Part shown: one piece after another, positions 1-6,623 of the stretch
How the letters are laid out: the number at the start of each line of letters is the position of its first letter
Numbering within the stretch: the stretch's first letter is position 1
From: Paludibacteraceae bacterium
Lineage (GTDB): Bacteria; Bacteroidota; Bacteroidia; Bacteroidales; Paludibacteraceae
NCBI GenBank assembly: GCA_024689005.1
Contig: JAILDU010000044.1
Coordinates: 1-33,305 of the forward strand
Reading direction: 5' to 3'
DNA length: 33,305 nt
Notes under the pieces: generated by a model
Told to the model about the DNA's origin: nothing
Databases searched by the model: none
Seen by the model: only the letters and a program-made list of their open reading frames with translations
Program-made: the position numbers and the translations under genes

Positions 1-690
1 CCGTCCTATCTAATTCGTTATACATACAATTCGTTGCAAGGCATGGACGAGAACGCTATCTATTTTTACTATGCCGATGTCCCCGCCTATACTTCTCTGA
101 TTATACAGGAAGCACTCCACCAACATACAGACAAAGTCATCGTTAACGCTTCGTTCCTTTCTCATGATACCTATCGCAAAGCAGTATGCAATTATCTGGG
201 AATCAAGGACTTTGAAGTAACAAAAGACTACGCTTCGATAGAGAACTGGATAGATGTGTATAAGCAAGACATTTTGGAGCATATCATCAATAATAGCAAA
301 CGCCCGGCCTATTTCTACCCGACAAGTTGTTACCCGGAAACGGAATCTTTCAAAAAGAACCTGTACAACGAAGGACTGGTTCTCAAATACAGCACACACA
401 GTTACGATAATATGGCGGTGGCCAAGCGCAATGTGGAGACAAAATACGATCTGAAATACCTCACCGAACCGAATTTCGTCAACGAGGAACAATGGAATAG
501 TAGTAATTGGATACAACTGAATTACATGGTCATGCTTGCACCGGTTGTCAAAAGCTACAAAGAGGAAGGCGACACGTTGCATGCCAACCAATTGGCTCGC
601 TATCTGACTGCGGCAATCGTTCAAACATCTTTGTCGGACGATAAGAAAATGAAGTATATCAATCTCTTAGACGACAAAGATAAAAAATGA
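1..690 (+). CDS. 3' end of an unidentified protein, possibly DUF2723-like C-terminal domain
   Basis: The frame is open from the first base of the window, so the gene starts upstream; 229 residues are visible. I see no membrane segment in this part. Two stretches loosely recall the periplasmic tail of Bacteroidota DUF2723 membrane proteins: an opening like GMDENAIYFYYADVP followed by a predicted alpha/beta region, and RPAYFYPTSCYP followed by YNEGLVLKYS. The last 60 residues look helical and TPR-like. This is resemblance from memory only, and the family call is weak. The stop codon overlaps the sigma factor start (ATGA), which suggests translational coupling with the sigma/anti-sigma pair that follows. 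Confidence 0.6.
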   Translation, partial: PSYLIRYTYNSLQGMDENAIYFYYADVPAYTSLIIQEALHQHTDKVIVNASFLSHDTYRKAVCNYLGIKDFEVTKDYASIENWIDVYKQDILEHIINNSKRPAYFYPTSCYPETESFKKNLYNEGLVLKYSTHSYDNMAVAKRNVETKYDLKYLTEPNFVNEEQWNSSNWIQLNYMVMLAPVVKSYKEEGDTLHANQLARYLTAAIVQTSLSDDKKMKYINLLDDKDKK

Positions 691-1265
691 TGCTGTCCTT
701 ATTTGTACATTACAAGTCAGCACCGGACGAACAACTCATGGAGCGTGTTCGTCTGGTGAGTGACGAAAAGGCTTTCAACGAGTTGTATCGCCGATATGCG
801 CGGTTACTGCAAGGCTTCTTCTTCCGTCGTCTGGGTGGAGACGAACAACTGGCAGCCGATTTGTTGCAAGACACCTTCCTGCGCGTGTGGCAAAGTCCGG
901 CCTCTAACAGCGATAGCGGTCTTTTTCGCACTTGGCTTTTCACGATTGCCTATAATCTCTGCAAGAATATCTACCGTAGCAATGAGCATGAACAAGCCTA
1001 TCTGGAATCGCTGCCAACAGATGAGCCTATTGAGGAAGATACGACGCCTGTTCAATTGGACAAAGCCGCTTTTGACCAAGCCTTGCAACAAGAACTCGCC
1101 CGCCTCAATGAGACACAACAAATGTTATTTGAACTTCGGTTTACGCAGGAAATGACTGTACCGGAAATTGCCGCCATTATCGGTATTCCGGAAGGAACGG
1201 TCAAATCACGCCTACATACATTAACCAATTATTTACGTCTAAAATTGAAAGATAATGAAGAATAA
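687..1265 (+). CDS. ECF-type RNA polymerase sigma factor
   Basis: A 192-residue protein of the usual extracytoplasmic-function sigma size. Sigma region 2 covers about residues 18-85, with FNELYRRYARLLQGFFFRR, then LLQDTFLRVWQ and the DNA-melting part FRTWLFTIAYNLCKNIYRS. Region 4 covers about residues 130-187, with LRFTQEMTVPEIAAIIG and the recognition-helix motif IPEGTVKSRL. It would direct RNA polymerase to a small regulon in response to an envelope or metabolic signal. The start overlaps the stop of the upstream gene, and its own end overlaps the next gene by 11 nt. The small membrane protein that follows is therefore the likely controlling partner. The target promoter is not evident in the window. 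Confidence 0.9.
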   Translation: MMLSLFVHYKSAPDEQLMERVRLVSDEKAFNELYRRYARLLQGFFFRRLGGDEQLAADLLQDTFLRVWQSPASNSDSGLFRTWLFTIAYNLCKNIYRSNEHEQAYLESLPTDEPIEEDTTPVQLDKAAFDQALQQELARLNETQQMLFELRFTQEMTVPEIAAIIGIPEGTVKSRLHTLTNYLRLKLKDNEE

Positions 1266-1572
1266 AATTAATCCTGCCTTTACGGCTAAGAATAATACTT
1301 TTGAAGATCAATTAACTGCTTCCGCACGCCGCTTGCGTGAAGCCCAAGATGCCAAGTTGCAAGTAACGACATCACCACTGCCTCATCGCCGTCAGTATTG
1401 GGGATGGATAGCAACTCCTGCTGCCGCTGCTGCAGGATTGTTATTCGGCATGTTTATCAACCAGCCTTCCAAAGCTCCGGATCAGTTCACAGTTCCTGTC
1501 GTAGCTGCAGATACAACCGGACACAGCATCCTCGATGATGGCGCTGATTATAGCCTTTTTGTGGCATTGTAA
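1255..1572 (+). CDS. Small single-pass membrane protein, probable anti-sigma factor
   Basis: 105 residues. About 48 charged cytoplasmic residues are followed by one hydrophobic segment at about residues 49-68 (ending AAAGLLFGMFI), then a short exported tail of some 37 residues. There is no HxxxCxxC zinc anti-sigma motif and no FecR domain. The role is inferred from position: it overlaps the end of the ECF sigma gene by 11 nt, and an N-terminal cytoplasmic part plus one membrane helix is the general anti-sigma layout. The N-terminal stretch with ASARRLREAQDAKL could form a sigma-binding helix. I do not recognise a named family. It could instead be a small membrane protein merely co-transcribed with the sigma factor. 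Confidence 0.65.
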   Translation: MKNKINPAFTAKNNTFEDQLTASARRLREAQDAKLQVTTSPLPHRRQYWGWIATPAAAAAGLLFGMFINQPSKAPDQFTVPVVAADTTGHSILDDGADYSLFVAL

Positions 1573-1604
1573 GGCCATATTAACACAAAAAACGACAAAT
1601 AACC

Positions 1605-1635
1605 TTGCATATTCGAAAAAAAAGTTGTACCTTTG
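1605..1635 (+). promoter_or_regulatory. Bacteroidota promoter for the dipeptidase/hydrolase pair
   Basis: TTGC at 1605-1608 and TACCTTTG at 1628-1635, with 20 nt between the TTG and the TA. An A-run and GTTG stand just before the -7 box. The start codon at 1660 is 24 nt past the -7 box. The match to TTG-N19/20-TAnnTTTG is essentially perfect. Confidence 0.85.
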
Positions 1636-1659
1636 CGGTCGAAAATAAATTGAAAGGCC

Positions 1660-2388
1660 ATGAGAAAGATGAAGATTACATTGGGCATCGTAGTGGGCAT
1701 TGCGCTGTCCGTAACACTAACGACATGCCAACTCCGGACGCCCAAACCGGAGATGGACCGTTCACAATTCGTTGTTATAACCGACATTGTGCCGGACGCC
1801 ATATTGGAAATAAGATACTATAGCACCTACAATTTTGTGGGTGAACGTATAGACGGTTACGAGCAGCCGATAGCGCTGATGACACGACAAGCGGCCGATT
1901 CGCTAAAGGCGGCATGCGACGAGTTGAAAGCGCAAGGCTACCGGATCAAGATATGGGATGCCTATCGTCCGCAACGCGCTGTCAATCATTTTATTCGCTG
2001 GGCGGAGAACGTGCAGGACACAACTATGAAAGCCGTCTTCTACCCGACGGTGGACAAGAGCCTGCTCTTTGAGCAAGGCTACATCATGGCGCGCTCCGGG
2101 CACTCACGAGGCTCAACGGTTGATTTGACGCTGGTGAATGCTGCCACAGGCAAGGAATTAGATATGGGAAGTCCGTTTGATTGGTTTGGCATAGAGAGCC
2201 ATCCTGACTACACAGGAGGTCCGCTAAAAGAAGACGGACGATGGGGCAGAGTCTGGAAAAACAGGCAAATACTATGGAACGCGATGCAGAAACACGGGTT
2301 CAAGATGATAGATAGCGAATGGTGGCATTTCACACTGGAGAATGAGCCGTTTCCTGATACCTATTTTGACTTTCCCGTCAGAGAATAG
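1660..2388 (+). CDS. VanX/DdpX-type D-alanyl-D-alanine dipeptidase, lipoprotein
   Basis: A zinc dipeptidase of peptidase family M15D that cleaves free D-Ala-D-Ala. All the key residues can be placed at the spacing known for VanX: Arg103 in AYRPQRA, zinc ligands His148 and Asp155 in SGHSRGSTVD, catalytic Glu220 and third zinc ligand His223 in SEWWHF. The first 22 residues form a lipoprotein signal ending LTTC, so Cys23 would be lipidated and the enzyme would act in the periplasm or at the outer membrane. That fits salvage of cell-wall dipeptide rather than cytoplasmic vancomycin resistance. It has its own promoter 55 nt upstream and is followed after 27 nt by a secreted hydrolase. No vanH, vanA or vanS/R genes are present, so a resistance role is not supported. 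Confidence 0.9.
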   Translation: MRKMKITLGIVVGIALSVTLTTCQLRTPKPEMDRSQFVVITDIVPDAILEIRYYSTYNFVGERIDGYEQPIALMTRQAADSLKAACDELKAQGYRIKIWDAYRPQRAVNHFIRWAENVQDTTMKAVFYPTVDKSLLFEQGYIMARSGHSRGSTVDLTLVNAATGKELDMGSPFDWFGIESHPDYTGGPLKEDGRWGRVWKNRQILWNAMQKHGFKMIDSEWWHFTLENEPFPDTYFDFPVRE

Positions 2389-2415
2389 AAAAAACAGCAA
2401 AAACTAAGATAAGAC

Positions 2416-3507
2416 ATGAAGAAAATATTATTATCCATACTGCTGATTGTCAGCGGGCTATGCAATGCGGCTATCATAGGAATAGCCGGCAACAAAGAGC
2501 AAGTATTACACTACCCTTCTACGGACCAGAACGGCAAAACCATAACCTTGTCCGGCAAGCTGAGCGTACCTGACGGCAAGAAACCCAAAGGAATCATTCT
2601 GATGCCTCATTACACTATCAGTTCGAACGCAGAAGCGCCATCGAGCGAGTTGACCATAGACGCACGCTATTTTATTGATGACTACGTAGTCATTCTGCCG
2701 GATTATATCGGATACGGAGCATCGCTCGACCGCGTTCACCCGTATTTGCGCGGCGATCTGACAGCACGCAATTGCGTGGACATGCTGCTCTATACACAAA
2801 CAGTATTGGACACCATGTCGCTCGGTATAGCATTGGATAGTATCTACATTGCCGGTTATTCACAAGGCGGAGCAACTGCACTATGGATACTGAAACTACT
2901 GGAAGAAGAATATGCAGACCGCATACATGTCAAGAAATGCTATGTGGGTAGCGGCCCGTGCGACGTGGCGGCAACATATGACTACTCGGTAAAATACGAT
3001 TTCAACAGTGTGCCGGCTGTCATACCGATGTTGGTGGTCGGGACAAGCGAAGCATATGGCTTGAACCTCGATTTTGACCACTTCTTCACTCCTGCACTGA
3101 AAAGCAAATACGATAAGTATATTGCCAACAAAGACTATCGTCTCTTTTCTGTCTATTGCATGATGCCAAGCCACAAGGCGAGTTATTGGATGACAATAAA
3201 GGGCATGGACAAGACGCAATCGGAGACACGACGCCTATACGACGGATTACTGCGCTCCAGCCTGGTTCATTACGACCTAGACGGAGGCACGACAGACAGC
3301 GTGTGCCCGACATGGCGTCCCAAAGCTCCGCTATACGTCTTCCATTCGATCAACGATGACCTCGTGCCATTTGTCAATGCAGAGAACTTGCGTCGTTGCT
3401 TTGGAGAAGCGCCGAACATCACTTGGGACTTTGATAAGTACGGAGGACACGCAGCGGCCATGGTCAGATACATGCCCAAAGTACAGAAAATGATAGAGGA
3501 AGATTAA
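2416..3507 (+). CDS. Secreted alpha/beta hydrolase (lipase/esterase-like)
   Basis: 363 residues with a signal peptide (about residues 1-18, ending GLCNA). The hydrolase fold is marked by a strand and oxyanion-type region ILMPHYT (61-67), PDYIGYGAS (95-103), the nucleophile elbow GYSQGG with Ser149, an acid residue in SINDDLVP (Asp314 or Asp315), and a catalytic His345 in YGGHAA. The layout resembles secretory lipases and related serine esterases that carry PDYxGxG before the elbow. The substrate cannot be read from sequence. It lies 27 nt after the dipeptidase gene on the same strand and is probably co-transcribed with it. The next gene, glyS, has its own promoter. Confidence 0.8.
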   Translation: MKKILLSILLIVSGLCNAAIIGIAGNKEQVLHYPSTDQNGKTITLSGKLSVPDGKKPKGIILMPHYTISSNAEAPSSELTIDARYFIDDYVVILPDYIGYGASLDRVHPYLRGDLTARNCVDMLLYTQTVLDTMSLGIALDSIYIAGYSQGGATALWILKLLEEEYADRIHVKKCYVGSGPCDVAATYDYSVKYDFNSVPAVIPMLVVGTSEAYGLNLDFDHFFTPALKSKYDKYIANKDYRLFSVYCMMPSHKASYWMTIKGMDKTQSETRRLYDGLLRSSLVHYDLDGGTTDSVCPTWRPKAPLYVFHSINDDLVPFVNAENLRRCFGEAPNITWDFDKYGGHAAAMVRYMPKVQKMIEED

Positions 3508-3522
3508 AAAAAGCAAAATAAT

Positions 3523-3553
3523 TTGCGCATGTCGCAAAAAAGCAGTACCTTTG
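3523..3553 (+). promoter_or_regulatory. glyS promoter
   Basis: TTG at 3523-3525 and TACCTTTG at 3546-3553, spacer 20 nt, with an A-run before GCAGTA. It starts 15 nt after the hydrolase stop codon, so glyS is an independent transcription unit. Confidence 0.85.
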
Positions 3554-3564
3554 TGCCCGATTTT

Positions 3565-3586
3565 GTCGAAATCCAGATATTTCGAC
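3565..3586 (+). promoter_or_regulatory. Hairpin in the glyS 5' leader
   Basis: A perfect 8-bp inverted repeat, GTCGAAAT at 3565-3572 and ATTTCGAC at 3579-3586, with a 6-nt loop CCAGAT. It sits about 10 nt past the -7 box and 42 nt before the glyS start. There is no T-tract, so it is not a terminator. It could stabilise the mRNA or be an operator; the sequence does not decide which. I do not see T-box landmarks, and T-boxes are not expected in this phylum. Confidence 0.55.
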
Positions 3587-3628
3587 GTTTCGGCATGTAG
3601 ATTATAGGATACTAAAACAACAAAAATA

Positions 3629-5200
3629 ATGGCAACACAAGAAGAAACATTTAAGAAAATCGTTGCGCATTGCAAGGAATACGGTTTTGTCTTCCCGAGC
3701 AGTGAGATCTACGACGGTCTGGGAGCCGTATATGACTATGGCCAGAACGGTGTAGAGTTGAAGAACAACATCAAACGTTATTGGTGGGACAGCATGACGC
3801 TGCTGCACGAGAATATCGTCGGTATAGACGCCGCTATCTTCATGCACCCGACTACATGGAAGGCTTCGGGCCACGTAGATGCCTTCAACGACCCGTTGAT
3901 AGACAACCGCGACAGCAAGAAGCGCTATCGCGCAGATGTGCTGATTGAAGATCAGATTGCCAAGTACGACGAGAAGATTGAGAAAGAGGTAGAGAAAGCC
4001 CGTAAGCGTTTCGGCGATTCGTTTGACGAAGAGTTGTACAAGCAGACCAACGAGCGTGTGAAAGAACATATCGAGAAACGCGAAGCACTGCACGAGCGTT
4101 TCGCTAAAGCGATGAACGACAACAACCTGGATGAGTTGAAACAAATCATCTTGGACGAAGAGATTGTTTGCCCGATTAGCGGAACACGCAACTGGACCGA
4201 CGTTCGTCAGTTCAACCTTATGTTCTCTACCGAAATGGGTTCCACTTCTGATGGCGCAATGAAGATTTATCTGCGTCCGGAGACAGCACAAGGTATCTTC
4301 GTCAACTTCCTGAACGTACAGAAGACCGGCCGCATGAAGATTCCGTTCGGTATTGCACAGATCGGTAAGGCCTTCCGCAACGAGATTGTAGCTCGTCAGT
4401 TCATCTTCCGTATGAGAGAGTTTGAGCAAATGGAGATGCAGTTCTTCGTTCGTCCGGGTGAGGAACTGAAGTGGTTCGAGCACTGGAAACAATTCCGTCT
4501 CAAATGGCACAAAGCACTTGGTTTGGGTGATGAGAAATATCGTTTCCACGACCATGACAAATTGGCTCACTACGCAAATGCCGCTACGGATATCGAGTTC
4601 CAAATGCCGTTTGGCTTCAAGGAAGTAGAAGGTATTCACAGCCGTACGAATTTCGACCTCAGCAGCCACGCTAAATATAGCGGAAAGAAGATTGAGTACT
4701 TCGATCCGGAATTGAACCAGAGCTATACTCCGTACGTGATAGAGACTTCCATCGGTGTGGATCGTATGTTCCTGAGCGTTATGTGCTCGGCCTATGAGGA
4801 GCAGCAATTGGAAGGCGGAGACACCCGCGTAGTGCTTCACTTGCCGCCGGTATTGGCTCCGGTGAAGGCTTGTATCATGCCGCTGGTTAAGAAAGACGGT
4901 CTGCCAGAGAAGGCACGCGAGATCATGAACGAGCTGAAGTTTGACTTCAAGGTGGCTTACGATGAGAAAGACTCTATCGGTAAGCGTTACCGCCGTCAGG
5001 ACGCAGTGGGAACACCATTCTGTATCACCGTGGATCACGACACAGAGAAAGATGGTTGCGTAACCGTTCGCTACCGCGACACAATGACTCAAGACCGCGT
5101 TAAGATAGAGGACTTGCACGAGATCATCCGCAAGGCTACCGACGCCAAGGAACTCTATCGTAAGATTGTCGGTGACTCGTTTGAAGACACAGAAGAGTAA
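3629..5200 (+). CDS. glyS: Glycyl-tRNA synthetase, single-chain class II type
   Basis: Attaches glycine to tRNA-Gly in the cytoplasm. 523 residues, the homodimeric type found in eukaryotes, archaea and Bacteroidota rather than the alpha2-beta2 enzyme. Visible landmarks: FPSSEIYDGLGAVYDYG near residues 22-38 (motif 1 area), YLRPETAQG at 214-222, motif 2 with GKAFRNE at 246-252 and REFEQMEMQFF, motif 3 ETSIGVDRMF, then an anticodon-binding domain beginning near VKACIMPLV. A charged coiled-coil-like insertion occupies about residues 108-165. It is transcribed alone from the promoter at 3523 and ends at a strong terminator. Codon use looks biased, as in a highly expressed gene, which leaves a long but meaningless open frame on the other strand. 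Confidence 0.97.
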   Translation: MATQEETFKKIVAHCKEYGFVFPSSEIYDGLGAVYDYGQNGVELKNNIKRYWWDSMTLLHENIVGIDAAIFMHPTTWKASGHVDAFNDPLIDNRDSKKRYRADVLIEDQIAKYDEKIEKEVEKARKRFGDSFDEELYKQTNERVKEHIEKREALHERFAKAMNDNNLDELKQIILDEEIVCPISGTRNWTDVRQFNLMFSTEMGSTSDGAMKIYLRPETAQGIFVNFLNVQKTGRMKIPFGIAQIGKAFRNEIVARQFIFRMREFEQMEMQFFVRPGEELKWFEHWKQFRLKWHKALGLGDEKYRFHDHDKLAHYANAATDIEFQMPFGFKEVEGIHSRTNFDLSSHAKYSGKKIEYFDPELNQSYTPYVIETSIGVDRMFLSVMCSAYEEQQLEGGDTRVVLHLPPVLAPVKACIMPLVKKDGLPEKAREIMNELKFDFKVAYDEKDSIGKRYRRQDAVGTPFCITVDHDTEKDGCVTVRYRDTMTQDRVKIEDLHEIIRKATDAKELYRKIVGDSFEDTEE

Positions 5201-5210
5201 ACAACATAAC

Positions 5211-5226
5211 GATGCAGTGATGCATC
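5211..5226 (+). other. Small perfect hairpin after glyS
   Basis: GATGCA at 5211-5216 and TGCATC at 5221-5226 with loop GTGA, 10 nt past the glyS stop. It is followed by a GC-rich stretch that can also fold, and then by the terminator. Together they make a structured 3' end for the glyS mRNA. Confidence 0.4.
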
Positions 5227-5255
5227 CCGGAGGCCGAAGCGCAAGCTGAAGCCGG

Positions 5256-5292
5256 AAGGAGCAGCCCGGGGGGGATGCTCCTTTCTTTTTTT
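5256..5292 (+). terminator. Rho-independent terminator of glyS
   Basis: An 8-bp stem, AAGGAGCA at 5256-5263 with TGCTCCTT at 5276-5283. The C/G-rich apex may extend the stem. A T-rich run to 5292 follows. The position 56 nt after the stop codon is typical. Confidence 0.85.
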
Positions 5293-5348
5293 GTGGATTA
5301 AGTTGGCGTACCCTCTTGTTTTTCGTTTCTAAAATGCCTTCTATTTGT

Positions 5349-5415
5349 ATTTTCCCAAGTTGCAAAATTATAAAATATTACTAATCAACGTTTTATACTT
5401 TTCATTTTCCCAAGT
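5349..5415 (+). repeat. 12-bp direct repeat upstream of the lipoprotein promoter
   Basis: ATTTTCCCAAGT occurs at 5349-5360 and again at 5404-5415, 55 bp apart. The second copy ends 7 nt before the -33 box at 5423, so it could be a regulator site. The rest of 5293-5422 is AT-rich and shows nothing else I can name. Confidence 0.45.
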
Positions 5416-5422
5416 CTAGAAT

Positions 5423-5453
5423 TTGGTTATTCCGAAAAAAAGCAGTAATTTTG
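5423..5453 (+). promoter_or_regulatory. Promoter for the two small lipoprotein genes
   Basis: TTG at 5423-5425 and TAATTTTG at 5446-5453, spacer 20 nt, preceded by an A-run and GCAGTA. The start codon at 5594 is 140 nt away, an unusually long leader for this window. Confidence 0.8.
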
Positions 5454-5475
5454 CACCCGATTTTGAAATTCATAA

Positions 5476-5510
5476 TTCGGAACACAAGCATGGATTTCTA
5501 ATCCACCGAA
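5476..5510 (+). promoter_or_regulatory. Two-step hairpin in the 140-nt leader
   Basis: TTCGG (5476-5480) can pair with CCGAA (5506-5510). Inside it TGGAT (5491-5495) pairs with ATCCA (5501-5505) around a TTCTA loop, leaving a one-sided bulge of 10 nt. The coaxial layout suggests a leader RNA structure. No known riboswitch class is recognised. Confidence 0.4.
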
Positions 5511-5593
5511 CGGCGCATATATTTTTGTTGCTTCTTCAGCACACTCAACTTGTCAAACAAAATTCATAAAGTAACCATTAATTATTAATCATT

Positions 5594-6166
5594 ATGAAAA
5601 AGATTTTATTTTTTATCGTTATCGCCGCTTTGTTTTGCGGATGTGATACACCAGAACAACTGAAAAGTGTTAGACAGAGTTTTGTAATTTTTCGTTATGT
5701 GGACGAGGAATATAAAGATTATATTATTACTGTAGATAATAGTGGCGACAATTCGCACATTATGAATGGTATATATAACTTCCCGAAACTTATAAGAGAT
5801 GAACCATATTTCGGTGGCGGAGAGACTTATGATATATGCGAATTGGCCACCGAAGAAAAAGTGATTGCTTTGCACGACCATTATTACGCCTACTATCCAT
5901 ATCCAAACATTCATGGAATCGGACATAAATCCGTACGAAATGGCAAATGGAAGGATATATGTGATACGAACCCATTGGAACTGCCGATATTGTGTCACGA
6001 AGGCGAAATCTATTCAGAAGGAAGATGTTTTGAAGGATTTAGTTTGGATAAAATCACGAAAAAGAAACGCGAAGAACTCACGATTGACGATATTGTAAAT
6101 GCTATAAACAAAGTTATTGACGAAGGAAAACTAGATAAATATAGTGTAAAATTTAACTTTGATTAG
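5594..6166 (+). CDS. Hypothetical lipoprotein
   Basis: 190 residues. The first 16 residues are a lipoprotein signal and the lipobox LFCGC places the lipidated Cys at 17. The rest is soluble, mixed alpha/beta, rich in Tyr, His and Cys, with a stretch HDHYYAYYPYPNIHG near the middle and later paired Cys residues (CDTN, ILCHEG, GRCFEG). I do not recognise a family. The start follows an AT-rich, SD-free leader, as is normal in Bacteroidota. It is 15 nt upstream of a second small lipoprotein and the two begin with nearly the same signal sequence (MKKIL), so they look like a co-exported pair. Confidence 0.75.
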   Translation: MKKILFFIVIAALFCGCDTPEQLKSVRQSFVIFRYVDEEYKDYIITVDNSGDNSHIMNGIYNFPKLIRDEPYFGGGETYDICELATEEKVIALHDHYYAYYPYPNIHGIGHKSVRNGKWKDICDTNPLELPILCHEGEIYSEGRCFEGFSLDKITKKKREELTIDDIVNAINKVIDEGKLDKYSVKFNFD

Positions 6167-6181
6167 TTCCATTCTTAAATC

Positions 6182-6526
6182 ATGAAAAAGATTTTATATT
6201 TGTCCTTCTTGTTTTTAGGACTGTTTTTAACATCGTGCAAGAACCAAAGACCACAAATCCACATCGAAAATCCGCTTATTATGACAGTAGGCGATAGTAT
6301 GGTAGCTAGCGTGAGCGATGTAAATAGTGCAAGTTATAGTTATAGTGAATCTAGAAACGAGGCAAAGCCTGTGTTCTCTATTTCCAACGAGACGGGATTC
6401 AGCACAACCATTCATGCACTTAATCCCGGAACTGATACTTTGTGGATTAGTATTCGATATAGCAAAGGTATCTATGCATATGGAGAGTTGATGCCTTATG
6501 AAATACGAGTCACAGACAAAGAGTGA
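6182..6526 (+). CDS. Small lipoprotein with an Ig-like tail
   Basis: 114 residues. Lipoprotein signal with lipobox LTSC, Cys19. After it comes a beta-rich domain of about 90 residues: a strand around NPLIMTVGDSM, a low-complexity Ser/Tyr turn (SASYSYSES), then STTIHALNPGTDTLWISIRY and PYEIRVTD. The order, ending in a strand then -EIRVT, recalls a bacterial Ig-like (BIG2-type) domain. That is inference from pattern and length. It is the second gene of the pair starting at 5594 and is followed by a bidirectional terminator. Confidence 0.7.
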   Translation: MKKILYLSFLFLGLFLTSCKNQRPQIHIENPLIMTVGDSMVASVSDVNSASYSYSESRNEAKPVFSISNETGFSTTIHALNPGTDTLWISIRYSKGIYAYGELMPYEIRVTDKE

Positions 6527-6569
6527 TTTCGAATTGGCGATTGCCAATTGGTGATTGCACATATTTACA

Positions 6570-6599
6570 AAAATAAGCGCCCGAGAGGACGCTTATTTT
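6570..6599. terminator. Bidirectional terminator between convergent genes
   Basis: A 10-bp perfect stem, AAAATAAGCG at 6570-6579 (A-rich side) with CGCTTATTTT at 6590-6599, and a 10-nt loop. The flanking A- and T-runs let it work on both strands, for the lipoprotein pair from the left and murF-alr from the right. Just before it, a 14-nt motif (AATTGGCGATTGCC) is repeated imperfectly. Confidence 0.85.
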
Positions 6600-6623
6600 G
6601 TGTATATGATAGGTTTAATTACA

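Noticed and set aside
1660..2388. Vancomycin resistance gene
   Set aside because: It is a lipoprotein dipeptidase without vanH, vanA or vanSR neighbours, so a housekeeping salvage role is more likely.
3565..3586. T-box or attenuator for glyS
   Set aside because: No T-box consensus, no specifier loop and no T-tract after the hairpin.
3602..5365. 587-codon open frame antisense to glyS
   Set aside because: It mirrors the biased codon use of glyS, has no protein-like motifs, and overlaps the glyS promoter and terminator.
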